Shown here: piece after piece, positions 57,546-64,000 of the stretch
Position numbering within the stretch: position 1 is the first letter of the stretch
How the letters are laid out: every line of letters starts with the position of its first letter
NCBI GenBank assembly: GCA_038131365.1
Contig: JAYPPH010000002.1
Span: 1-64,000 of the forward strand
Source of the DNA: Marisalimonas marina
GTDB taxonomy: Bacteria > Pseudomonadota > Alphaproteobacteria > Puniceispirillales > Marisalimonadaceae
DNA length: 64,000 nt
Direction: 5' to 3'
Notes under the pieces: generated by a model
Seen by the model: the letters and a program-made list of their open reading frames with translations, nothing else
What the model was told of the DNA's origin: nothing
The model's database searches: none
Program-made: the position numbers and the translations under genes

Positions 57546-58661
57546 TTATTTAGATAATTCCTCTAACTTTCTTATTACTAAATCCATCATACCTTGGGTC
57601 CCAACTTTCTCTCTGCCAGGTGCCAATATGTCAGGTGTTCTTGGGCCAACATCTAAAGCATTCGATACTGCTTCGTCAATCAAGTCTGCCTCTTCTTTCA
57701 TATCAAAAGAATAACGTAGTAACATTGATAAACTTAATAATTCAGCCAATGGGTTTGCTAAACCCTTTCCAGCAATATCTGGAGCTGAACCGTGAACTGG
57801 CTCATACATTGCAAATCTTTTACCAGTATTTTTATCAGCTGCCCCCAAACTAGCAGAAGGAAGCATGCCAAGAGATCCGGTTAACATAGCCGCACAATCT
57901 GATAAAATATCACCAAATAAATTATCAGTTACAATAACATCAAACTGCTTAGGATCTCTGACTAATTGCATTGCGCAATTATCAGCATACATGTGCGATG
58001 TTTCGATCCCGTGTCCCTCTTTATTAAAAAGACTAGTCATTACTTCACGCCATAAAACTCCAGACATCATTACATTTGCTTTTTCAACAGATGTTACTTT
58101 TGCTTTTCTAGCCTTTGCCAAATCAATTGCAACTCTTCCAATTCTCTCTATTTCTGGAGTAGTATATAGATTAGTATCATAACCTTTTTTTGTTTCTTCA
58201 CTAATTTGCTCTATTCCTCTTGGCTCAGCAAAATAAATACCTCCTGTGAGCTCTCTTACAATTAATATGTCCAAACCAGATATTATGTCAGGCTTTAATG
58301 ACGAGGCATCGACAAGAGCAGGGAAGACCATTGCTGGCCTTAGGTTTGCAAACAAGTCCATTTCTTTTCTTAATCTTAGTAAACCGTTTTCTGGTCTTTT
58401 TTCAAACTCAACACCATCATATTTAGGCCCACCTACAGCTCCAAATAGTATTGCATCAGCATCTAAAGAATCCGCAAGAGTTTCATCAGACAAAGGCGTA
58501 CCAAATTTATCGTAAGAAGCTCCACCAACCAAGCCCTCTTTAATGTTAAAATTTATACTTTTATTTTTTGCTAACCAGTCAACAACCCTGAGTGTTTCCT
58601 TCACAACTTCAGGACCAACTCCATCACCTGGTAAAACCATTAATGTTTTATTTGATAACAT
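57546..58661 (-). CDS. leuB: 3-isopropylmalate dehydrogenase
   Basis: 371 residues. LPGDGVGPEVVKETLRVVDW, FANLRPAMVFPALVDASSLK, VRELTGGIYFAEPRG (substrate-binding YF) and DNLFGDILSDCAAMLTGSLG (metal-binding Asp pair) are all present. It oxidises and decarboxylates 3-isopropylmalate in leucine synthesis. It follows leuD by 23 bp and directly precedes asd. Confidence 0.98.
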   Translation of the reverse strand: MLSNKTLMVLPGDGVGPEVVKETLRVVDWLAKNKSINFNIKEGLVGGASYDKFGTPLSDETLADSLDADAILFGAVGGPKYDGVEFEKRPENGLLRLRKEMDLFANLRPAMVFPALVDASSLKPDIISGLDILIVRELTGGIYFAEPRGIEQISEETKKGYDTNLYTTPEIERIGRVAIDLAKARKAKVTSVEKANVMMSGVLWREVMTSLFNKEGHGIETSHMYADNCAMQLVRDPKQFDVIVTDNLFGDILSDCAAMLTGSLGMLPSASLGAADKNTGKRFAMYEPVHGSAPDIAGKGLANPLAELLSLSMLLRYSFDMKEEADLIDEAVSNALDVGPRTPDILAPGREKVGTQGMMDLVIRKLEELSK

Positions 58662-58684
58662 GAAATTTCCCTAGTATTTAAATT

Positions 58685-59290
58685 TTATAACCACGGCCTT
58701 TGGGAGGACATGTTTGTCTCAAAAGTTGCTATCTCGTCTGACTTTTGCATTGTTAAACCAATATCATCCAAGCCTTCTAACAGACATTTTTTCCTGAATG
58801 GGTCAATTTCAAACTTAATTATTGATCCATTAGGTCTTCTAATTTCTTGTGAGGGTAGATCAATTTCTAATTCAGGATTTTCTCTGTCCTTTGCATCAGC
58901 CATTAAAGCTTCCCTATCTTCAGCCGAAACCTTTATAGGTAACAAACCGTTTTTAAATGAATTATTATAGAAAATATCTGCAAAAGAGGTCGAAATAATA
59001 CACTTAATACCAAAATCTGACAAAGCCCAAGGCGCATGCTCACGGCTTGAACCACAACCAAAATTATCACCTGCCACGATTATACTACTAGACCTGTAAG
59101 GCTCTTGATTAAGTATGAAATCTTCTTTTTCTGAGCCATCATCTTTAAATCTCATTTCATCGAACAGATGTTTGCCGAGGCCAGTTCTCTTAATAGTTTT
59201 TAAAAATTGTTTAGGAATTATCTTGTCAGTATCCACATTCATGAAATTGAATGGTGCGGCAACCCCTTTGAGATTATTAAATTTTTGCAT
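58685..59290 (-). CDS. leuD: 3-isopropylmalate dehydratase small subunit
   Basis: 201 residues. APFNFMNVDTDKIIPKQFLK and VAGDNFGCGSSREHAPWALS (aconitase C-terminal swivel motif) are hallmarks of LeuD, with IKCIISTSFADIFYNNSFKN following. It closes the active site of the LeuC iron-sulfur subunit. It starts 20 bp after leuC. Confidence 0.97.
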   Translation of the reverse strand: MQKFNNLKGVAAPFNFMNVDTDKIIPKQFLKTIKRTGLGKHLFDEMRFKDDGSEKEDFILNQEPYRSSSIIVAGDNFGCGSSREHAPWALSDFGIKCIISTSFADIFYNNSFKNGLLPIKVSAEDREALMADAKDRENPELEIDLPSQEIRRPNGSIIKFEIDPFRKKCLLEGLDDIGLTMQKSDEIATFETNMSSQRPWL

Positions 59291-59310
59291 TGCCTATCCT
59301 CTTAAAAGAA

Positions 59311-60714
59311 TTAAATTATTTCATTAAAGTCAGTTAATTTTCCTGTTATGGCAGAGGCTGCTGCTATTTCAGGACTTACTAAATGAGTTCTTCCGCCTTT
59401 ACCTTGCCTACCCTCAAAGTTTCTATTTGAAGTGCTGGCACATCGCTCACCAGGCTGGAGCTTGTCTTCATTCATAGCAAGACACATTGAACAACCCGGC
59501 TCTCTCCATTCAAAGCCTGCTTCTATAAAAATGTTATTTAGACCTTCTTCCTCAGCTTGACTTTTGACAAGACCTGAGCCCGGAACCACCATAGCTCTAA
59601 TTCCATTTTTCACCTTTTTACCTTTAATTACTTCTGCAGCAGATCTAAGATCTTCTATTCTCGAGTTAGTGCAAGAACCAATAAATACGGTATTGATTTC
59701 AACATCGGATATTTTTTGACCACCTTTTAGGCCCATATATTCGAGTGATCTTTCAATTTTAGCTCTTGCGTCATCATCTTTGACTTTTGCTGGGTCAGGG
59801 ATGTTACCATCAATAGGAACAACATCTTCTGGGCTTGTGCCCCAAGTAACTGTAGGTTTGATTTTGTTAGCATCAATTATAATTTTCTTATCGTAAACTG
59901 CACCCTCATCTGACGGTAATGATTTCCACCACTCAACAGCCAGTTCCCAATCTTTACCCTTAGGGGACATGGGTTTACCGTGCAAGTATTCAAAAGTTAT
60001 TTCATCGGGCGCAATCATTCCAGCCCTAGCACCTGCTTCAATTGACATGTTGCATAATGTCATTCTACCTTCCATGGAAAGTTTCTTTATAGCATCTCCT
60101 GAATACTCTATAACATGACCGGTTCCACCAGCAGTCCCGATTTTGCCTATAATTGCCAGGATTAAATCTTTAGGAGAAACACCAGGTTGAAGCTGCCCCT
60201 CAACACTTATAAGCATATTTTTAGCTGGCTTCTGGATTAAAGTTTGAGTTGCTAAAACATGCTCTACTTCAGACGTTCCAATTCCAAATGCAAGTGCACC
60301 AAATGCTCCATGTGTTGCGGTATGACTGTCACCACAAACTATAGTCATTCCAGGTTGTGTGAAACCCTGTTCAGGTCCTATTACGTGAACAATTCCTTGT
60401 CTTTTATCCATCATATTAAAATAAGGAATTCCGAAGTCTTTAACGTTTTTGTCTAGTGCTTCAACTTGTATCCTAGATTCTTCTTCATTAATCCCTCCAG
60501 CTCTATCGGTTGTTGGTACGTTATGATCTGCAACAGCCAATGTTCTTTGAGGTGCGCTAACTTTTCTACCTGTTAATCTCAAACCTTCGAAAGCTTGTGG
60601 GCTTGTAACTTCATGAACCAGATGTCTATCTATATAAATAAGAGACGCGCCGTCATCTTGTGTGCTTATAAGATGATAATCCCAAATCTTATCAAAAAGA
60701 GTTCTAGGCTTCAT
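59311..60714 (-). CDS. leuC: 3-isopropylmalate dehydratase large subunit
   Basis: 467 residues. RTLFDKIWDYHLISTQDDGA, YIDRHLVHEVTSPQAFEGLR, VCGDSHTATHGAFGALAFGI (first 4Fe-4S Cys region) and FIGSCTNSRIEDLRSAAEVI with EPGCSMCLAMN (two more cluster Cys) are intact. I placed the start at ATG 60714, preceded by GGAG at 6 bases, which matches the family N-terminus. The ATG at 60726 and TTG at 60729 would add a non-conserved MMEKQ-type prefix. It isomerises 2-isopropylmalate with LeuD. Confidence 0.96.
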   Translation of the reverse strand: MKPRTLFDKIWDYHLISTQDDGASLIYIDRHLVHEVTSPQAFEGLRLTGRKVSAPQRTLAVADHNVPTTDRAGGINEEESRIQVEALDKNVKDFGIPYFNMMDKRQGIVHVIGPEQGFTQPGMTIVCGDSHTATHGAFGALAFGIGTSEVEHVLATQTLIQKPAKNMLISVEGQLQPGVSPKDLILAIIGKIGTAGGTGHVIEYSGDAIKKLSMEGRMTLCNMSIEAGARAGMIAPDEITFEYLHGKPMSPKGKDWELAVEWWKSLPSDEGAVYDKKIIIDANKIKPTVTWGTSPEDVVPIDGNIPDPAKVKDDDARAKIERSLEYMGLKGGQKISDVEINTVFIGSCTNSRIEDLRSAAEVIKGKKVKNGIRAMVVPGSGLVKSQAEEEGLNNIFIEAGFEWREPGCSMCLAMNEDKLQPGERCASTSNRNFEGRQGKGGRTHLVSPEIAAASAITGKLTDFNEII

Positions 60715-60771
60715 TTGTTTCTCCATCAACTTAACTACGATGTATGTAAAAAATTGGTTTTTAAACCATGC

Positions 60772-61203
60772 CTATGAACTTGTTTCCTCCGAGTCCACTT
60801 TTGCATCTGCCTGTTCAGGCTTAGGATTATTATCTTTTTTAGAAAGCTGAATTTTTTCAACAATACGCGCAGCTTTACCTCTTCTATCTCTAAGATAATA
60901 TAGCTTGGCCCTTCTAACTTTTCCTCTTTTAAGTAGTGTAATTCCAGCTATCTTCGGTGAGAAAATAGGGAAAATTCTCTCTACACCCTCACCATATGAT
61001 ATTTTCCTGACAGTAAAACTTTCGTTCAAACCACCACCACTTCGAGCAATACATAAACCTTCAAAGGCTTGAATTCTTTCTTTGTCACCCTCAATAATTT
61101 TTACATCAACTTTGATAGTATCTCCGGCACCAAATTCTGGGATATTTCTTTCAGACAAAATTTTATCCATCTGATTTTTTTCTAGTTTATCTATCACATT
61201 CAT
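60772..61203 (-). CDS. rplS: 50S ribosomal protein L19
   Basis: 143 residues. IPEFGAGDTIKVDVKIIEGD, RIQAFEGLCIARSGGGLNES, SYGEGVERIFPIFSPKIAGI and KRGKVRRAKLYYLRDRRGKA are the conserved L19 core. A charged C-terminal tail of about 25 residues (NPKPEQADAKVDSEETSS) extends past the usual end; such tails are common in alphaproteobacterial L19. It contacts 16S rRNA at the subunit interface. It follows trmD by 54 bp. Confidence 0.98.
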   Translation of the reverse strand: MNVIDKLEKNQMDKILSERNIPEFGAGDTIKVDVKIIEGDKERIQAFEGLCIARSGGGLNESFTVRKISYGEGVERIFPIFSPKIAGITLLKRGKVRRAKLYYLRDRRGKAARIVEKIQLSKKDNNPKPEQADAKVDSEETSS

Positions 61204-61257
61204 TTTATTACCCTTTCGTGAAAAATACTCATAACAAATTATTATTTTTTTTTCTAG

Positions 61258-61944
61258 TTAAGATTTAATATATTTTGCCCACAGATCTGGTCTTTTTGAT
61301 TTAGTTATCATTTCGGACATCTTCTTCTTCCACAAATTAATTTTCTTATGGTCTCCAGACAAAAGAACCTGTGGAACCTCCAGACCCTTCCAAATTCTTG
61401 GTTGTGTATATAGAGGATATTCCAACAGACCCGTCTCAAAACTTTCATCTAGCAAGGCTTCAGGTTTTCCAACAACATTTGGAAGTAAGCGAATTACAGA
61501 ATCCATTATAATCTGAGCTCCTAATTCCCCACCAGATAGAATAAAATCTCCTAGGCTTACCTCTTCAATTTCGTTATAAACCAAAAACCTTTCATCAACT
61601 CCTTCATACCTTCCACATATAAAGACTGCACCATTTCCAAGAGATAATTTTTTTGCGAGTTGTTGATCAAATTTTTTACCTCTTGGCGACAAGTAAATTC
61701 TTGGCCCTGGGGCATCTGAAACCGATTTCAATGCCTCATTAAGCACGTCTGCCTTAATGACCATACCATAGCCTCCACCAAATGGCACATCATCAACTTT
61801 ACCATTCTTATCACTAGAAAAGTCTCTAATATTTACTTTGTTTAGGGACCACATCCCAGCATCCAGAGCTTTACCTGCTAAAGAATGTCCTAGAGTACCT
61901 GGAAACATTTCCGGAAACAGTGTTAAAACTGTTGCTTTCCACAC
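61258..61944 (-). CDS. trmD: tRNA (guanine37-N1)-methyltransferase
   Basis: 228 residues. ATVLTLFPEMFPGTLGHSLA, DDVPFGGGYGMVIKADVL, FICGRYEGVDERFLVYNEIE and SLGDFILSGGELGAQIIMDS (trefoil-knot SAM site, catalytic Asp) identify TrmD. It methylates G37 to keep the reading frame. It sits between rimM (13 bp) and rplS in the standard order. Confidence 0.97.
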   Translation of the reverse strand: MWKATVLTLFPEMFPGTLGHSLAGKALDAGMWSLNKVNIRDFSSDKNGKVDDVPFGGGYGMVIKADVLNEALKSVSDAPGPRIYLSPRGKKFDQQLAKKLSLGNGAVFICGRYEGVDERFLVYNEIEEVSLGDFILSGGELGAQIIMDSVIRLLPNVVGKPEALLDESFETGLLEYPLYTQPRIWKGLEVPQVLLSGDHKKINLWKKKMSEMITKSKRPDLWAKYIKS

Positions 61945-61957
61945 TAAATTACCTCTC

Positions 61958-62467
61958 TTAACTTTCTAAAAAACTTGGATCAATATTTAAAATAACTTCT
62001 TTATCTCTATAATTGATATCCTTTAAAAAGGGTTTTCCTATAGGCAAGTAAAATCTTTTTTTGTTTTTTTCAACTTCAATCAATAGCCCACCTCCAAAAT
62101 CGTTAAAAGAAGTGACAAAGCCCAAATCATGCCTTTCTAAATTATAAACATCAAAATTTAATAAATCTCTATGATAAAATTCATCATCATTAAGTATTGG
62201 TAAATTTTCTCTTTTTACATAGATTATTAAGTTTTTTAACTTTTCAGCCTCATTTCTTGTTTTAATATCCTCAACAACACAAAGAAGGTTTTGTTTAATT
62301 TTCCTGACAAGTCTTAATTTTATTGGTTTAGTTTCAAGACCTAAAAAGAATTCTTCATAAAAAAGAAGATTTTCTGGTATCTCTGTAAAACTCTTTACCT
62401 TGACCTCACCCTTGATACCGTGAGGGCCAATAAGAAAGCCAATTTCTACAAAACCTTTCCTAGACAA
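61958..62467 (-). CDS. rimM: 16S rRNA processing protein RimM
   Basis: 169 residues. VEIGFLIGPHGIKGEVKVKS is the RimM start, and EFYHRDLLNFDVYNLERHDL the PRC-barrel half. It helps 30S head maturation around S19. It starts at a TTG (62467), and the start lies 6 bp past the likely true stop of rpsP, so the pair would be tightly coupled. The C-terminal end, KEVILNIDPSFLES, is as expected. Confidence 0.93.
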   Translation of the reverse strand: MSRKGFVEIGFLIGPHGIKGEVKVKSFTEIPENLLFYEEFFLGLETKPIKLRLVRKIKQNLLCVVEDIKTRNEAEKLKNLIIYVKRENLPILNDDEFYHRDLLNFDVYNLERHDLGFVTSFNDFGGGLLIEVEKNKKRFYLPIGKPFLKDINYRDKEVILNIDPSFLES

Positions 62468-62506
62468 TTGTTCTATTCTTTTTTGGCCTCTTCTGCAGGT
62501 GCTTCT

Positions 62507-63034
62507 TCAGCTGGAGCTTTCAGCTGCTGGTGCCTCTTCTGCCGGTGCTTCTTCAGCTGGAGCTTCAGATGCTGGTGCCTCTTCTGCCGGTGCTTCTTCA
62601 GCTGGAGCTTCAGATGCTGGTGCCTCTTCTGCCGGTGCTTCTTCAGCTGGAGCTTCAGATGCTGGTGCCTCTTCTGCCGGTGCTTCTGCTGCAGCTGCTA
62701 ACTTTTCAGCAGCTTCTGCTTCACGTTCTTGTCTTTTCTTACCTGGTGCACTTTTGATTGGTTGCTCTCTAATTACGGGTGCTTTAACTAAACCATCAGA
62801 AGAAAGCATTTTCGCAACTCTGAGAGTAGGTTGGGCACCCTTGGAAACCCAATATTTAGCTCTTTCAACGTTTAAGACCATTCTTTCTGGATGATCTTTT
62901 GCAACCATTGGATTATATGAGCCCAATCTTTCAATAAATTTTCCATCGCGAGGTGATAAAGCCTCAGCAACAACTATTCTATAAAAAGGTCTCTTCTTAG
63001 ATCCACCTCTGGACAATCTGATTTTTAACGCCAT
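62507..63034 (-). CDS. rpsP: 30S ribosomal protein S16 with repetitive acidic tail
   Basis: The S16 core is residues 1-85: LKIRLSRGGSKKRPFYRIVV, RDGKFIERLGSYNPM, RAKYWVSKGAQPT. Past it, a low-complexity tail repeats a 15-residue unit (ASEAPAEEAPAEEAP) three times, rich in Ala, Glu and Pro, encoded by exact 45-bp DNA repeats. The present frame ends at PAAESSS (62507). Dropping one base near 62,519 instead gives AAEAPAEEAPAEEAKKE and a stop at 62473, 6 bp before rimM. That end fits the operon better, so a frameshift or sequence error is likely. Such tails are seen in some alphaproteobacterial S16 proteins, but I know of no assigned function. Confidence 0.95.
   Translation of the reverse strand: MALKIRLSRGGSKKRPFYRIVVAEALSPRDGKFIERLGSYNPMVAKDHPERMVLNVERAKYWVSKGAQPTLRVAKMLSSDGLVKAPVIREQPIKSAPGKKRQEREAEAAEKLAAAAEAPAEEAPASEAPAEEAPAEEAPASEAPAEEAPAEEAPASEAPAEEAPAEEAPAAESSS
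62526..62686. repeat. 45-bp tandem repeat inside rpsP, 3 exact copies plus partial
   Basis: Three identical 45-bp units (62526-62570, 62571-62615, 62616-62660) are followed by a 26-bp partial copy (62661-62686); a degenerate part precedes them. Each unit encodes 15 residues of Ala/Glu/Pro-rich tail in rpsP. Exact identity at silent positions points to recent expansion by slippage or recombination, so copy number may vary between strains. Confidence 0.95.
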
Positions 63035-63058
63035 TTTTTTTCCTATTTTAAATTAAAT

Positions 63059-64000
63059 TTATCTTCTTTTTTTTGATGGTTTCCCACCCAATCCAGGAAG
63101 TCCCATACCTCCAAATCTATTAGCCATATTGCCTAGATTTGGCATATTGCCACCCATCATTTTTTGAAGCTCAGCCATTTTATTTGGATCCAAAGCTGGA
63201 TTTTGTCCCTCACCAGGATTTTGCATGCCTCCACCTAAGGAAGACATCATATTTTTCAAGCCACCTAAACCACCCATTTTTCCCATTTTTTTCATCATTC
63301 TTGCCATATCCTGCTGCTGTTTAACAAGTCTGTTTACATCAGAAACGGCAGTACCTGAACCGGCAGCAATTCTTTTCCGTCTAGACGCATTTAATAATGC
63401 AACATTTACTCTTTCTTTTTTGGTCATGGAATAAATTATAGCTTCTTGTTTAGAAATAGCTTTGTCGTTGAAGTTATTTGCAGCCATTTGTTTTTGAAGT
63501 TTTCCAATACCTGGAAGCATAGACATTATACCCCCTAGACCACCCATTTTTTTAAGTTGCCCAATTTGTTTTAACATATCATTCATATCAAAACTGCCCT
63601 GAGACATTCTCTTCATCATATGTGCGGCATCTTCTTCTGCGATTGTCTCTGCAGCTTTCTCAACTAAGGAGACAACATCTCCCATGTCCAGAATTCTGCC
63701 AGCTGCTCGTTCAGGATGAAAAGGCTCTAATCCATCTAGTTTTTCAGAAACACCAACAAATTTTATAGGGCAACCGGTAACAGATCTCATGGAGAGAGCG
63801 GCACCACCCCTGGCATCACCGTCCGACCTTGTAAGTACAACACCTGAAATTTTTATTAACTCGGAGAATGATTTAGCTGTTTGAACAGCATCTTGACCTG
63901 TCATTGCGTCAGCTACTAGGAGTGTTTCCGAAGGCTTTGATATTTTAAAGACCTCTTTTGCTTCAGACATCATTGCAGTATCTAAGGTCGTTCTTCCTGC
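63059..64000 (-). CDS. ffh: Signal recognition particle protein Ffh, 5' partial
   Basis: The last 313 codons are visible; the gene starts beyond the right edge. AGRTTLDTAMMSEAKEVFKI, DGDARGGAALSMRSVTGCPI and FVGVSEKLDGLEPFHPERAA are the end of the GTPase (G) domain. The methionine-rich M domain follows (MKRMSQGSFDMNDMLKQ, RIAAGSGTAVSDVNRLVKQQ) with a Gly/Met-rich tail ending SKKRR. It binds 4.5S RNA and signal peptides to target proteins to FtsY and the membrane. It is upstream of rpsP by 24 bp. Confidence 0.97.
   Translation of the reverse strand, partial: AGRTTLDTAMMSEAKEVFKISKPSETLLVADAMTGQDAVQTAKSFSELIKISGVVLTRSDGDARGGAALSMRSVTGCPIKFVGVSEKLDGLEPFHPERAAGRILDMGDVVSLVEKAAETIAEEDAAHMMKRMSQGSFDMNDMLKQIGQLKKMGGLGGIMSMLPGIGKLQKQMAANNFNDKAISKQEAIIYSMTKKERVNVALLNASRRKRIAAGSGTAVSDVNRLVKQQQDMARMMKKMGKMGGLGGLKNMMSSLGGGMQNPGEGQNPALDPNKMAELQKMMGGNMPNLGNMANRFGGMGLPGLGGKPSKKRR

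Noticed and set aside
62420..62894. Cys/Ser/Ala-rich open frames opposite rpsP
   Set aside because: They come from the 45-bp repeats read on the other strand and have no independent support.
1..64000. tRNA, rRNA, CRISPR, insertion sequence or prophage
   Set aside because: No regularly spaced repeats, transposase motifs, tRNA-like cloverleaf or rRNA-like stretch were seen on reading the gaps; a dedicated tRNA/RNA search was not possible here.

Overview
The window looks like a chromosomal segment of an AT-rich, probably free-living alphaproteobacterium. I infer this from gene order: ffh-rpsP-rimM-trmD-rplS followed by leuC-leuD-leuB-asd, and sdhCDAB-zapE-mdh-sucCD-sucAB-lpdA, with densely packed genes and short spacers. 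I cannot name the genus from sequence alone. No rRNA, tRNA, CRISPR array, insertion sequence or prophage was recognised, and no stretch over about 300 bases lacks a gene or gene remnant.

Bases 1-8,950 hold real gene content that is badly broken by single-base frameshifts. Reading across the frames shows, on the + strand, a GDP-6-deoxy-mannose reductase-like gene and two GT4 glycosyltransferases (1-2,988). On the - strand is a three-gene operon, DUF4956 membrane protein, CotH-like kinase/beta-helix protein and VTC-domain polyphosphate polymerase (7,769-3,121), whose stops and starts overlap. A C-terminal amidase fragment and an NlpC/P60 peptidase follow (8,005-8,944). Frameshift density falls steadily to the right, and conserved motifs continue across the breaks. 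This is more like a poorly polished contig end than true gene decay.

Bases 8,951-24,600 are an envelope and sugar region. They carry a UDP-glucuronate 4-epimerase and a peptidoglycan/amino-sugar salvage set: murQ, anmK, a LmbE-type deacetylase, a GH84-like N-acetylglucosaminidase, an L,D-transpeptidase and ampG. A 3-hydroxyisobutyrate dehydrogenase-like gene and the membrane pyrophosphatase hppA lie within that set. An O-antigen-ligase-like protein and two glycosyltransferases follow, then a 2-hydroxyacid dehydrogenase and a TcuA-like flavoprotein.

Bases 24,600-42,200 are mixed metabolism and transport: DMT, MFS and SMR transporters, ggt, an AlaC-like aminotransferase, an amidase, a four-gene GldFG-like ABC operon with a DUF4340 protein, acyl-CoA dehydrogenase, htpG and a class II aldolase.

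Bases 42,200-55,500 (all - strand) encode nearly half the TCA cycle as one block: sdhC-D-A-B, zapE, mdh, sucC-D, sucA-B, lpdA. SucB has an unusual domain order, with its E3-binding domain in front of the lipoyl domain. Bases 55,560-64,000 (- strand) carry a second DMT transporter, asd, leuB-D-C and the translation/secretion operon ffh-rpsP-rimM-trmD-rplS. RpsP has a repetitive acidic tail made of exact 45-bp repeats.
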